Shown here: piece by piece, positions 9,374 through 17,005 of the stretch
Position numbering within the stretch: the stretch's first letter is position 1
Layout: the number at the start of each line of letters is the position of its first letter
DNA from: Streptomyces purpureus
GTDB lineage: Bacteria > Actinomycetota > Actinomycetes > Streptomycetales > Streptomycetaceae
Assembly (NCBI RefSeq): GCF_014648195.1
Contig: NZ_BMQQ01000027.1
Coordinates: 34,084-78,728, forward strand
Length of the DNA: 44,645 bases
Direction of reading: 5' to 3'
The notes under the pieces: model-generated
What the model saw: only the letters and a program-made list of their open reading frames with translations
Told to the model about the DNA's origin: nothing
Databases searched by the model: none
Made by a program: the position numbers and the translations under genes

Positions 9374-10758
9374 TCGGTCTCCTCCAGGTCGGCGGGGCGG
9401 TCGGGGCGCGGGATCCGGGCGGAGTCGGTGGGGTGCGGAATCCGGGCTGGTACGTCCGGGTCGGTTGGGTGCGGAATCCGGGCTGGTACGTCCGGGTCGG
9501 TTGGGTGCGGAATCCGGGCCGGTACGTCCGGGTCGGTTGGGTGCGGAATCCGGGCCGGTACGTCCCGGGCGGTGGGGTGCGGAATCCGGGCCGTCACGCG
9601 GAAGGTCCCGTCGGGGCCGGGGGCCGCCTCCAGCGTGCCGCCGACGGCCGCCAGGCGTTCCCGCAGCCCGGCGAGGCCCGAGCCGCGCCCCATCCGGCTG
9701 CCCCGGACGCCGTCGTTCTCGACAGTGAGCCGTACGCCCCCGGCCTCCTCGGCAAGGGAGATCGTGCAGCGCTTCGCGTCTCCGTGCCGCAGCACGTTCG
9801 TGGTGGTCTCCCGGACCACCCAGCCCAGCGTCGAGAGGATCCCGGGCGGCAGTTCGGGGTTCTGGGCGTCGACGGCGCAGTCGATGCCGGCCGCGTCGAG
9901 CACGCCTCGCGCGCCTTCCAGCTCCACCCGCAGATCGGCCTCGCGGTAGCCGCGGACGACGTCGCGGACCTCCCGCTGGGACTCCTGGGCGATCCGCTGG
10001 ACCTCGGTCATCTGGTCGACGGCCTCGGGACGGCCGCGCCGGGCGAGCTGGACGGCCAGCTCGCTCTTGAGGGCGATCACCGCGAGGTTCCGGCCGAGGA
10101 CGTCGTGCATGTCCCGGCCGAACCGCAGCCGTTCCTCGGCGACGGCGAGCCGGGCCTGGGTGTCGCGGGCGGTGCGCAGCTCCAGCATCACGTTGAGCAC
10201 CCACAGCGAGATCCGGACGGTGAGGGCGAGCCAGCCGGTGAGCATGCCGGTGGTCAGGGCACCGACGACCACTTCCAGGCTGCCCCGGCCGGTCAGCGCC
10301 AGCAGCGCCCCGAGGACGGCCAGGGTGACCGCCTGGTGCAGGACGCTGATCCGGCCCCGTACGAGCAGGCAGTGGCCGCAGACGAACGGCATCACTGCGG
10401 AGCTGAGCATCATCGGCACCATGCCGGTCAGATCGACGCTCCCGGCCAGGACGAGCAGGCAGGCGGTGCTCGCCGCGGTGGCCGCCCCGGCGAGGACGAC
10501 CGTGCGCCGGTCGATGGCGCCGAGACCCAGATAGGTGTTCATCGCCTGCCGCGTGAAGCGGTGGCAGAGCACTCCGTTGACGGCCGTGAGCAGCGGCGCG
10601 GCCACCGCCAGGACCAGCGGTCCGCCGCGGACGTCCCGGACCAGCTCGGTCATGAAGAGGACGAAGACCGAGGACCACAGCAGGAAATAGACGGTGCCCC
10701 GCGTGTAGATGTCCACCTTCGCCAGGCCGCTGCGACGGCTCCAGCCCTTCACCCGCAC
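9370..10758 (-). CDS. DesK-type sensor histidine kinase with repeat tail
   Basis: 462 aa. Several hydrophobic segments fill residues 20-190, a membrane sensor without a clear extracellular domain. HisKA_3 box with H218 (RDMHDVLGRNLAVIALK), N-box N321 (RETTTNVLRHG), and G-box GSGLAGLRERL at about 359-369. The catalytic domain ends near residue 390; the last 70 residues are a tandem array of the 12-residue unit ARIPHPTDPDVP, unusual for this family. GTG 10758 is chosen because GGGGGAG lies 5 nt upstream; GTG 10752 is the alternative. The gene begins 14 nt after the permease stop and overlaps the regulator start. Confidence 0.92.
   Translation of the reverse strand: MRVKGWSRRSGLAKVDIYTRGTVYFLLWSSVFVLFMTELVRDVRGGPLVLAVAAPLLTAVNGVLCHRFTRQAMNTYLGLGAIDRRTVVLAGAATAASTACLLVLAGSVDLTGMVPMMLSSAVMPFVCGHCLLVRGRISVLHQAVTLAVLGALLALTGRGSLEVVVGALTTGMLTGWLALTVRISLWVLNVMLELRTARDTQARLAVAEERLRFGRDMHDVLGRNLAVIALKSELAVQLARRGRPEAVDQMTEVQRIAQESQREVRDVVRGYREADLRVELEGARGVLDAAGIDCAVDAQNPELPPGILSTLGWVVRETTTNVLRHGDAKRCTISLAEEAGGVRLTVENDGVRGSRMGRGSGLAGLRERLAAVGGTLEAAPGPDGTFRVTARIPHPTARDVPARIPHPTDPDVPARIPHPTDPDVPARIPHPTDPDVPARIPHPTDSARIPRPDRPADLEETE
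9409..9600 (-). repeat. 36-bp in-frame tandem repeat in the kinase gene
   Basis: Units start at plus-strand 9433, 9469, 9505, 9541 and 9577, each exactly 36 bp apart, plus a shortened unit of about 24 bp at 9409. The period is a multiple of three, so copy number can change without breaking the frame. The units differ by only a few bases, which suggests recent expansion. Confidence 0.93.
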
Positions 10759-10772
10759 GTACGCTCCCCCGG

Positions 10773-11540
10773 TCAGCGTCGCGGCTCCCAGCGGAACCAC
10801 CGCTGGACAGCAAACACCGAGATCACGGTCCAGGCCAGCGCGGTGAGCGCGGCGCCCAGGAGCTCCTTGGTGTCCCCGCCGCCGAGCCAGCCGGCCCGTA
10901 CGAGCGTCATCACGCCGGTCAGCGGCAGCAGTTCGCACAGCGACGCGATCCGCTCGGGGAACACCTGAAGCGGCGCGAAGAGTCCCGAGCCCATCGCCGA
11001 GACCAGGAACATCGGCAGGGTGGTGAGCTGTGCGCTGTCGACGCTGCGGGTGACGGCGGAGGTCGCCGCGGCGAGCGCCGTCATCAGGACCAGGCCGAGC
11101 AGCACCCCTGCGGCGAGCAGGACGGGCCGCTGCGGGGCCCGTACGTCGAGCAGGGCCGCGCCGCCGGTCACCAGCAGCGCGCACTGGGCGAGGGCGAGGG
11201 CCAGGGACGGCAGCGCGATCCCGGTGAGGATCTCCCGGTCCGACGGCTCGCCGGTGCGCAGCCGCTTGAGGACGAGACCCTCGCGCCGGGCCACGTACGC
11301 CGAGACGAGGTTGGTGTGGACGACCATCAGCAGCACCATGCCGATGCCGCCGGTCAGCGCCGCCTCGATGACGCTCATGCCCGCCGCGCCCAGGTCGACC
11401 TGGTCCAGGGAGGACCTGATGACCAGGACCAGGGAGAGCGGCATCAGCAGCGCGACGAAGAGCGCGGTCCGGTTCCGTACGAGCAGGGTCAGCTCGGCCC
11501 GCCCCAGGGCGCCGAGGCGTGCGGTCGTGTTCGCCGCCAT
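10773..11540 (-). CDS. ABC-2 type transporter permease
   Basis: 255 aa with about six hydrophobic segments (for example ALFVALLMPLSLVLVI, GGIGMVLLMVV, LLAAGVLLGLVLMTAL, MFLVSAMGSGLFAP and LLGAALTALAWTVISVFA). The order and the FAPLQVFPERIASLCELLPLTG segment are typical of ABC-2 exporters. ATG 11540 comes one base after the stop of the ATPase gene (TGACATG), so translation is coupled. It would form the exporter with the ATPase; the substrate is unknown. In comparable operons with DesK/DesR-type regulators such exporters often handle lipids, peptides or antibiotics; that is context only. Confidence 0.93.
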   Translation of the reverse strand: MAANTTARLGALGRAELTLLVRNRTALFVALLMPLSLVLVIRSSLDQVDLGAAGMSVIEAALTGGIGMVLLMVVHTNLVSAYVARREGLVLKRLRTGEPSDREILTGIALPSLALALAQCALLVTGGAALLDVRAPQRPVLLAAGVLLGLVLMTALAAATSAVTRSVDSAQLTTLPMFLVSAMGSGLFAPLQVFPERIASLCELLPLTGVMTLVRAGWLGGGDTKELLGAALTALAWTVISVFAVQRWFRWEPRR

Positions 11541-11541
11541 G

Positions 11542-12459
11542 TCACACAACCACCGTTTCGTGCCGCTGCGCCCTTGCGATGTCGAGGAAGGCCTCTTCGA
11601 GGGAGGCCGAGCGGGCGTCGAGCCCTTCGAGCCGTACGTCCGCCTCCCGCGCCCAGGCGAGCAGCGCGCCGAGCGTGTCCTGGAGTTCATGGGTACGGAT
11701 CTCCACCTGGCGGCCGTCGGCGGCGGCCCGCAGGCCGCGCGGCAGCCGGGCCGGGGGGACCGTCTCGGGGAGGGCGAACCGGATCCGGGCGGGCCGGGAG
11801 GCGGTGACCTCGGCCGGGGTGCCGAGGGTGACGATCCGGCCCTGGTGCATGATCGCCAGCCGGTCGGCGAGGGCCTCGGCCTCCTCCAGATGGTGCGTGG
11901 TCAGCAGGACGGTCGTGCCGCCGTCGCGCAGCGCGCGGACCAGCTCCCAGGTGTCGCGGCGGCCCTCGGCGTCCAGGCCGGTGGTCGGTTCGTCGAGGAA
12001 GAGCACCTCGGGGCGGCCGAGCAGGGCGAGGGCGAGGTCGAGGCGCCGCCGTTCACCTCCGGAGAGCTGGCTGACGCGCACGCCCTGCCGGGCGGTGAGA
12101 CCCACCAGCTCCAGGGCCTCGCCGGTGGGCCGCGCTCCGGTGGTGCAGCCGGCCCACATGCGTACGGTTTCGGCCACGGTCAGATCGGCCGGGAAGCCGC
12201 CCTCCTGGAGCATGATCCCGATCCGGGGCCGTACGGCGGCCCGCTCCCGGTACGGATCACGGCCCAGCACCCGTACAGCGCCGCCGCTCGGCGGGGCGAG
12301 GCCTTCGAGGAGCTCGACCGTGGACGTCTTGCCGGCGCCGTTGGTGCCGAGCAGGGCGAAGATCTCCCCCTGCGGCACGGTGAAGGAGAGGCCGTTCACG
12401 GCCTCGAACCCGCCGGTGTAGGTCCGGCGCAGCCCGTCCGCCTCGATCAGATCTGTCAT
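11542..12459 (-). CDS. ABC transporter ATP-binding protein
   Basis: 305 aa, DrrA/CcmA-like drug-export ATPase. Walker A GTNGAGKTS near residue 38, Q-loop MLQEGG, signature LSGGERRRLDLALALLG, Walker B VLFLDEPTTGLD, H-loop TTHHLEEAE. The C-terminal 90 residues after QGRIVTLGTPAEV carry the extra regulatory-type domain common in this family. ATG 12459 fits the conserved N-terminus, although the Shine-Dalgarno is weak (GGAA). First gene of the four-gene operon, 44 nt from a cluster of inverted repeats that are likely the operator. Confidence 0.95.
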   Translation of the reverse strand: MTDLIEADGLRRTYTGGFEAVNGLSFTVPQGEIFALLGTNGAGKTSTVELLEGLAPPSGGAVRVLGRDPYRERAAVRPRIGIMLQEGGFPADLTVAETVRMWAGCTTGARPTGEALELVGLTARQGVRVSQLSGGERRRLDLALALLGRPEVLFLDEPTTGLDAEGRRDTWELVRALRDGGTTVLLTTHHLEEAEALADRLAIMHQGRIVTLGTPAEVTASRPARIRFALPETVPPARLPRGLRAAADGRQVEIRTHELQDTLGALLAWAREADVRLEGLDARSASLEEAFLDIARAQRHETVVV

Positions 12460-12502
12460 GCGTCAAGCGTTCCGCGCGGGAGCGGGGCGGGTCAGTGCGT
12501 GC

Positions 12503-12533
12503 TGTCATCGCCCCCGATGACAAATGTCATCGG
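12503..12533 (-). promoter_or_regulatory. Inverted-repeat operator upstream of the ABC/two-component operon
   Basis: Three alternating half-sites: TGTCATCG (12503-12510), CGATGACA (12515-12522) and TGTCATCG (12525-12532). The second and third form a 9-bp perfect palindrome around AA (12514-12533). The position, 44-74 nt before the ATPase start, and the dyad form fit a dimeric NarL-type regulator, most simply the one encoded in this operon. Confidence 0.7.
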
Positions 12534-12584
12534 CCCCCATCGGCCCCGTTGGCCCCCATCGGCTTCCACCAGGCGGGAACACGA

Positions 12585-12617
12585 CGAAGGCCCCGGTCGT
12601 GATGACCGGGGCCTTCG
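12585..12617. terminator. Terminator downstream of tRNA-Gly copy 2
   Basis: Perfect 14-bp arms (12585-12598 and 12604-12617) with loop GTGAT. It lies just after the 3' end of the minus-strand tRNA at 12625. Confidence 0.8.
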
Positions 12618-12624
12618 TTCTCTG

Positions 12625-12697
12625 AGCGGACGACGAGATTCGAACTCGCGACCCTCACCTTGGCAAGGTGATGCTCTACCAACTGAGCCACGTCCGC
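12625..12697 (-). tRNA. tRNA-Gly (anticodon GCC), copy 2
   Basis: 73 nt, identical to copy 1 at 8664-8736; the identical block with flanks is 77 bp (12624-12700 versus 8663-8739). Anticodon loop TTGCCAA. A TACAGT -10 box lies about 30 nt upstream on the minus strand. Confidence 0.97.
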
Positions 12698-12768
12698 ATG
12701 TGCGCCGCGGTTGGGCGGTGCGAACACCACTGTACCTGATCCCTCGACGAGGTCGGTAAGCGATGCAG

Positions 12769-12840
12769 AGCGGGTGACAGGAATTGCACACTGCGCCTTC
12801 CCCCTGGAAGGGGGATGTTCTACTACTGAACTACACCCGC
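12769..12840 (-). tRNA. tRNA-Gly (anticodon TCC)
   Basis: 72-nt cloverleaf: acceptor GCGGGTG/CACCCGC, anticodon loop CTTCCAG, T-arm GTGCAATTCC, discriminator T, no encoded CCA. It lies 71 nt upstream of tRNA-Gly(GCC) copy 2, so all glycine tRNAs in this window are in one 4.2-kb block. Confidence 0.95.
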
Positions 12841-12889
12841 ACGCTGCGTCGGACCTGGCCTTTCGGCCGTGCCCTTCGGCGTGATCCAG

Positions 12890-12920
12890 ACTCTAGCGGA
12901 TCAGCGGGGGTGCATGGCAA
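12890..12920 (-). promoter_or_regulatory. Promoter of tRNA-Gly(TCC)
   Basis: On the minus strand TTGCCA (12915-12920) and TAGAGT (12890-12895) are 19 nt apart, about 50 nt before the mature tRNA 5' end. The spacing is slightly long. Confidence 0.5.
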
Positions 12921-12952
12921 ATCGGGGACCGACGGAGGGTCAGGGGCCGGGC

Positions 12953-13306
12953 TCAACTGGCCTCGCGGAACGCCTCGTAGACCCGCTTGGGGATGCGGCC
13001 GCGGGCCGGGACGTCCATCTTGTGCGACTGCGCCCAGGCGCGGACGGCGGCCGGATCCGGTTCGAGGGAGGTGAAGGTGCGCTCCTTGGGGGCCTTGATC
13101 TCCTTGGCCGTCCGGCCGGCCCCGCCACCGGTGCTCCGCTTTCGCCCGGCCGCCATGTAAGGGGCCAGCGCCTTGCGGAGTTTCTTTGCATTGGCGGGAT
13201 TCAGGTCGATCTCGTACGCCTTCCCGTCAAGGCCGAACGTGACCGTTTCCGCCGCTTCTCCGCCGTCGATGTCGTCGAAGAGTGTGACCACTACGCGCTG
13301 CGCCAC
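12953..13306 (-). CDS. Lsr2-family nucleoid-associated protein (LsrL-like paralogue)
   Basis: 117 aa. The N-terminal dimerisation half is clear (AQRVVVTLFDDIDGGEAAETVTFGLDGKAYEIDL), then a basic linker, then the C-terminal DNA-binding domain with the RGR AT-hook-like motif (DVPARGRIPKRVYEAF). Lsr2 proteins bind AT-rich DNA, bridge it and silence acquired genes; Streptomyces usually has two. The position between the tRNA-Gly genes and purS is where I recall the second paralogue, so LsrL is likely. GTG 13306 has AAAGGA 9 nt upstream. The relatively AT-rich region behind it may allow autoregulation; this is inference. Confidence 0.93.
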   Translation of the reverse strand: MAQRVVVTLFDDIDGGEAAETVTFGLDGKAYEIDLNPANAKKLRKALAPYMAAGRKRSTGGGAGRTAKEIKAPKERTFTSLEPDPAAVRAWAQSHKMDVPARGRIPKRVYEAFREAS

Positions 13307-13631
13307 GGATATCGGTCCTTTCCTGCGGCTCGCCGGGTCAGACTCGCCGAGGTGCGCGTCTGACGTGCGGCGATACCGGGTTTCCGGCTGTTGAGGGGCA
13401 ATGCGGTGTTCCTCCGCATTCCTCTGCATTCATTTGTACAGCGGTTGGCGGCGCATTGCGAAGCTCCGTCAATTGCATCAGCGTGTCCCGCTCACTGCAA
13501 TGGTCGGCGCGATATTTCACCGGGATTTTTCCTGCCTGCCTTTGTAGGGTCCTCCAGATATCTACTCGCGTAGATTTTGGAGACAGGTACGCTGAGGGAA
13601 CCGCCCACGCAACACACCACCGGGAGTGCCA
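13307..13631. other. Divergent intergenic region between lsr2-like gene and purS
   Basis: 325 nt, clearly more AT-rich than the surroundings, with several TGCAAT/ATTGCA-type words between about 13400 and 13500. It should carry the promoters of both genes. No gene was seen. A dyad near purS is listed separately. Confidence 0.6.
13560..13593 (+). promoter_or_regulatory. Operator-like palindrome and -10 box of purSQL
   Basis: ATCTAC-TCGC-GTAGAT (13560-13575) is a perfect 6-bp-arm dyad. TACGCT (13588-13593) is a candidate -10 box, which would place the dyad over the -35 region. Transcription would begin near 13600, about 30 nt before purS. The regulator is unknown. Confidence 0.5.
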
Positions 13632-13877
13632 GTGGCACGCGTCGTAGTCGACGTCATGCTCAAGCCGGAGATCCTCGACCCGCAGGGCCAGGCGGTGCAG
13701 CGCGCACTGCCCCGCCTGGGTTTCAAGGGGATCGCCGACGTCCGTCAGGGAAAGCGCTTCGAGCTTGAGGTGGAGGGACCGGTCGATGACGCCGCCCTCG
13801 CCCGCATCCATGAGATGGCCGAAACGTTCCTCGCCAACACCGTCATCGAGGACTTCGTCGTGAAGGTGGAGTCGTGA
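13632..13877 (+). CDS. purS: Phosphoribosylformylglycinamidine synthase subunit PurS
   Basis: 81 aa, the small structural subunit of the three-part FGAM synthase, which bridges PurQ and PurL. The sequence begins ARVVVDVMLKPEILDPQG and carries LPRLGFKGIADVRQGKRFELEVEG, standard for PurS. GTG 13632 is preferred to GTG 13626 because GGGAG lies 5 nt before it. The stop overlaps the purQ start by 4 nt (GTGA). Confidence 0.95.
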   Translation: MARVVVDVMLKPEILDPQGQAVQRALPRLGFKGIADVRQGKRFELEVEGPVDDAALARIHEMAETFLANTVIEDFVVKVES

Positions 13878-14554
13878 CCACTCGTATCGGAGTCGTCACC
13901 TTCCCCGGCACGCTCGACGACCGGGACGCCCTGCGCGCCGTACGGGTCGCGGGCGCCGAGCCCGTGCCGCTGTGGCACCGCGACAAGGACCTCCACCAGG
14001 TCGACGCGGTGGTCCTGGCCGGCGGCTTCTCCTACGGCGACTATCTGCGGGCCGGAGCCATCTCCCGCTTCTCGCCGGTGATGGAGACGATCATCGAGCA
14101 GGCGAAGGCGGGCATGCCCGTCCTCGGCATCTGCAACGGCTTCCAGATCCTCACCGAGGCCCATCTGCTGCCGGGCGCGATGCTGCGCAACAACCACCTG
14201 CACTTCATCTGCCGTGACCAGAAGCTGCGGGTGGAGAACGCGCAGACCTCCTGGACCGCCGACTACTCGGCCGGCCAGGAGATCTCCGTACCGCTGAAGA
14301 ACATGGACGGTCGGTACGTCGCCGACGAGCGCACGCTCGACGAGCTGGAGGCGGAGGGCCGTGTCGCCTTCCGCTACCTGGACGGAAACCCGAACGGCTC
14401 GCTGCGGGACATCGCGGGCATCACCAACGCCGCCGGGAACGTCGTGGGGCTCATGCCGCACCCGGAGCACGCCGTGGAGCCGCTGATCGGCACGGGCGGC
14501 ACCGACGGCCTCGGTTTCTTCACCTCGATCCTCAAGAAGCTGGTCACCGCCTGA
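13874..14554 (+). CDS. purQ: Phosphoribosylformylglycinamidine synthase subunit PurQ
   Basis: 226-aa class I glutamine amidotransferase that supplies ammonia to PurL. Nucleophile C87 in LGICNGFQ; the catalytic His/Glu are in LMPHPEHAVEP. The N-terminal motif is IGVVTFPGTLDDRDA. It is coupled to purS by a GTGA overlap. Its own stop (TGA 14552-14554) overlaps an ATG at 14554 that opens a 30-codon ORF leading to purL. Confidence 0.97.
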   Translation: MTTRIGVVTFPGTLDDRDALRAVRVAGAEPVPLWHRDKDLHQVDAVVLAGGFSYGDYLRAGAISRFSPVMETIIEQAKAGMPVLGICNGFQILTEAHLLPGAMLRNNHLHFICRDQKLRVENAQTSWTADYSAGQEISVPLKNMDGRYVADERTLDELEAEGRVAFRYLDGNPNGSLRDIAGITNAAGNVVGLMPHPEHAVEPLIGTGGTDGLGFFTSILKKLVTA

Positions 14555-14646
14555 TGACTCTGGATATCGGAACAGCAGAGGGAGCGACCGAGCGCCCCGC
14601 CCGCGACGGCAGCACCACGATCGCGCGAAGGAGCGACCGAGCGTGA
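14554..14646 (+). CDS. 30-codon ORF bridging purQ and purL
   Basis: ATG 14554 overlaps the purQ stop (TGATG). The frame runs 30 codons (MTLDIGTAEGATERPARDG, then STTIARRSDRA) to TGA 14644-14646, which overlaps the purL GTG (GTGA). Its first four residues equal the purL start (MTLD), and GGAGCGACCGAGCG occurs twice, at 14581-14594 and 14630-14643. It may be a duplicated and diverged purL start that now keeps ribosomes moving from purQ to purL. No database evidence; a product is not established. Confidence 0.45.
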   Translation: MTLDIGTAEGATERPARDGSTTIARRSDRA

Positions 14647-16892
14647 CCCTCGATACCGTCAAGCACGCGACTGAGACTCCGGACGTCGAGCAGCCGTGGG
14701 CCGAGCTCGGCCTCAAGGAGGACGAGTACGCGCGGATCCGCGAGATCCTCGGCCGCCGTCCCACCGGCGCCGAGCTCGCCATGTACTCCGTGATGTGGTC
14801 CGAGCACTGCTCCTACAAGAGCAGCAAGGTCCATCTGAAGCAGTTCGGCGAGAAGACCCCCGAGAACGACGCCATGCTCGTCGGTATCGGTGAGAACGCC
14901 GGCGTCGTGGACGTCGGCCAGGGGTACGCGGTCACCTTCAAGGTCGAGTCGCACAACCACCCCTCGTACATCGAGCCCTACCAGGGCGCGGCGACCGGCG
15001 TCGGCGGCATCGTCCGCGACATCCTCGCCATGGGTGCCCGCCCGGTCGCGGTCGTCGACCCGCTGCGTTTCGGCGCGGCCGACCACCCCGACACCCGGCG
15101 CGTCCTGCCGGGCGTCGTCGCCGGCATCGGCGGCTACGGCAACTGCCTGGGTCTGCCCAACATCGGCGGCGAGGTCGTCTTCGACTCCTGCTACCAGGGC
15201 AACCCGCTGGTCAACGCCGGCTGCATCGGTGTGATGAAGCACGAGGACATCCACCTCGCGAAGGCGTCCGGCCCCGGCAACAAGGTCATCCTGTACGGCG
15301 CCCGTACGGGTGGCGACGGCATCGGCGGTGTCTCGGTCCTCGCGTCGGAGACCTTCGACGACACGAAGCCCACCAAGCGGCCCGCCGTCCAGGTCGGTGA
15401 CCCCTTCCAGGAGAAGCTCCTCATCGAGTGCACCCTTGAGATCTTCAAGGAGAAGCTCGTGGCGGGCATCCAGGACCTCGGTGGCGCCGGCCTGTCCTGC
15501 GCGACCAGCGAGCTGGCCTCGGCCGGCTCGGGCGGTATGCGGGTCGAGCTGGACACCGTGCCGCTGCGTGACGCGACGCTCTCGCCCGAGGAGATCCTCA
15601 TGAGCGAGTCGCAGGAGCGCATGTGCGCGATCGTGGCGCCGGAGTACGTCGACCGGTTCATGGAGATCTGCGAGAAGTGGGACGTCATCGCCACCGTCAT
15701 CGGTGAGGTGACCGACGGCGAGCGCCTTGAGATCTTCTGGCACGGCGAGCAGATCGTGGACGTGCCCCCGCGCACGGTCGCGCACGAGGGCCCGGTCTAC
15801 AACCGGCCGTACGCGCGCCCCGAGTGGCAGGACGCGCTGCAGGCGGACGACGCGGGCAAGCTGCCCCGGCCGGCCTCCGCCGAGGAGCTGCGGGCGCAGG
15901 TCCTCCAGCTGGTCGCGCACCCGAACCAGGCCTCCAAGGCGTGGATCACCGACCAGTACGACCGGTTCGTGCAGGGCAACACCGTCCTCGCGCAGCCCGA
16001 GGACGCGGGCATGGTCCGGATCGACGAGGAGTCGAACCTGGGCGTGGCCATGGCGACCGACGGCAACGGCCGGTACGCGAAGCTCGACCCGTACACGGGC
16101 GCGCAGCTCGCGCTGGCGGAGGCGTACCGCAATGTCGCCGCCTCCGGTGCCCGGCCGCTCGCCATCTCGGACTGCCTGAACTTCGGCTCGCCCGAGGACC
16201 CGGCGGTGATGTGGCAGTTCGCCGAGGCCACCCGTGGTCTGGCGGACGGCTGCTTCCAGCTCGGCACGCCGGTGACCGGTGGCAACGTCTCGCTCTACAA
16301 CCAGACGGGCGAGGTCGCCATCCACCCCACCCCCGTGGTGGCGGTGCTCGGTGTGATCGACGACGTGAACCGCCGTACGCCGATCGCCTTCGCGGAAGAG
16401 GGCCAGCTCCTCTACCTGCTCGGCGACACGCGTGAGGAGTTCGGTGGCTCGGCCTGGTCCGAGGTGGTCCACCAGCACCTGGGCGGTCTGCCGCCGGCCG
16501 TGGACCTGGACCGGGAGAAGCTGCTCGGCGAGATCCTGATCTCGGCCTCCCGCGACGGCATGATCGACGCGGCGCACGACCTGTCCGACGGCGGTCTCGT
16601 GCAGGCGGTCGTGGAGTCGTGCCTGCGGGGCGGCAAGGGCGCGCGGCTCGTGGTCCCGGACGGCCTGGACGCGTTCACCTTCCTGTTCAGCGAGTCGGCG
16701 GGCCGTGCGGTCGTGGCCGTGCCGCGCAGCGAGGAGCTCCGCTTCACCGACATGTGCGGCGCGCGGGGTCTGCCCGCGACCCGGATCGGTGTCGTGGACG
16801 GTACCGAGGTCGAGGTGCAGGGCTCGTTCAGCGTCCCCCTGGAGGAGCTGCGGGCGGCGCACGAGGCGACGATCCCGGGTCTGCTCGCCTGA
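14643..16892 (+). CDS. purL: Phosphoribosylformylglycinamidine synthase subunit PurL
   Basis: 749 aa, the small-type PurL that forms FGAM from FGAR with ATP and ammonia from PurQ. Seen: MYSVMWSEHCSYKSSK near residue 45, GIGENAGVVDVGQGYAV, KVESHNHPSYIEPYQGAATGVGGI, and DLGGAGLSCATSELA. In the second half CLNFGSPE and AHDLSDGGL follow the AIR-synthetase fold. GTG 14643 has GAAGGAG about 8 nt upstream and starts the standard TLDTV N-terminus. Last gene of the purSQL unit, followed by a terminator. Confidence 0.97.
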   Translation: MTLDTVKHATETPDVEQPWAELGLKEDEYARIREILGRRPTGAELAMYSVMWSEHCSYKSSKVHLKQFGEKTPENDAMLVGIGENAGVVDVGQGYAVTFKVESHNHPSYIEPYQGAATGVGGIVRDILAMGARPVAVVDPLRFGAADHPDTRRVLPGVVAGIGGYGNCLGLPNIGGEVVFDSCYQGNPLVNAGCIGVMKHEDIHLAKASGPGNKVILYGARTGGDGIGGVSVLASETFDDTKPTKRPAVQVGDPFQEKLLIECTLEIFKEKLVAGIQDLGGAGLSCATSELASAGSGGMRVELDTVPLRDATLSPEEILMSESQERMCAIVAPEYVDRFMEICEKWDVIATVIGEVTDGERLEIFWHGEQIVDVPPRTVAHEGPVYNRPYARPEWQDALQADDAGKLPRPASAEELRAQVLQLVAHPNQASKAWITDQYDRFVQGNTVLAQPEDAGMVRIDEESNLGVAMATDGNGRYAKLDPYTGAQLALAEAYRNVAASGARPLAISDCLNFGSPEDPAVMWQFAEATRGLADGCFQLGTPVTGGNVSLYNQTGEVAIHPTPVVAVLGVIDDVNRRTPIAFAEEGQLLYLLGDTREEFGGSAWSEVVHQHLGGLPPAVDLDREKLLGEILISASRDGMIDAAHDLSDGGLVQAVVESCLRGGKGARLVVPDGLDAFTFLFSESAGRAVVAVPRSEELRFTDMCGARGLPATRIGVVDGTEVEVQGSFSVPLEELRAAHEATIPGLLA

Positions 16893-16910
16893 TCCCCGCT
16901 GTATGACAGG

Positions 16911-16943
16911 AGCCCCTGTCCGGATTCGTTCCGGGCGGGGGCT
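16911..16943 (+). terminator. Terminator after purL
   Basis: A 13-bp stem including two G-T pairs (16911-16923 with 16931-16943) and a 7-nt loop, followed by TCTTCGTTCTT. Confidence 0.75.
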
Positions 16944-16957
16944 TCTTCGTTCTTAGC

Positions 16958-16986
16958 TTGCACGTAATTACGTAAGTACGTAATCT
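16958..16986 (+). promoter_or_regulatory. Promoter with overlapping palindromic operators
   Basis: TTGCAC (16958-16963), 17-nt spacer, TAATCT (16981-16986). The spacer and -10 box contain ACGTAATTACGT (16962-16973, a perfect palindrome) and ATTACGTA-AG-TACGTAAT (16967-16984, perfect 8-bp arms), overlapping by seven bases. A bound dimer would block RNA polymerase. The likely ligand is the winged-helix protein encoded next. Confidence 0.8.
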
Positions 16987-17005
16987 CTAGTCATGGAGCT
17001 GAGCC

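Noticed and set aside
9409..9600. Possible CRISPR array because of the 36-bp period
   Set aside because: The units are contiguous with no spacers and translate in frame as part of the kinase.
8759..10813. 684-codon version of the response-regulator gene
   Set aside because: The upstream 480 codons are another frame of the kinase gene, which has complete kinase motifs; the regulator starts at GTG 9373.
13560..13575. BldD box before purS
   Set aside because: The outer T of the TNAC-N5-GTNA consensus and the spacer length do not fit.
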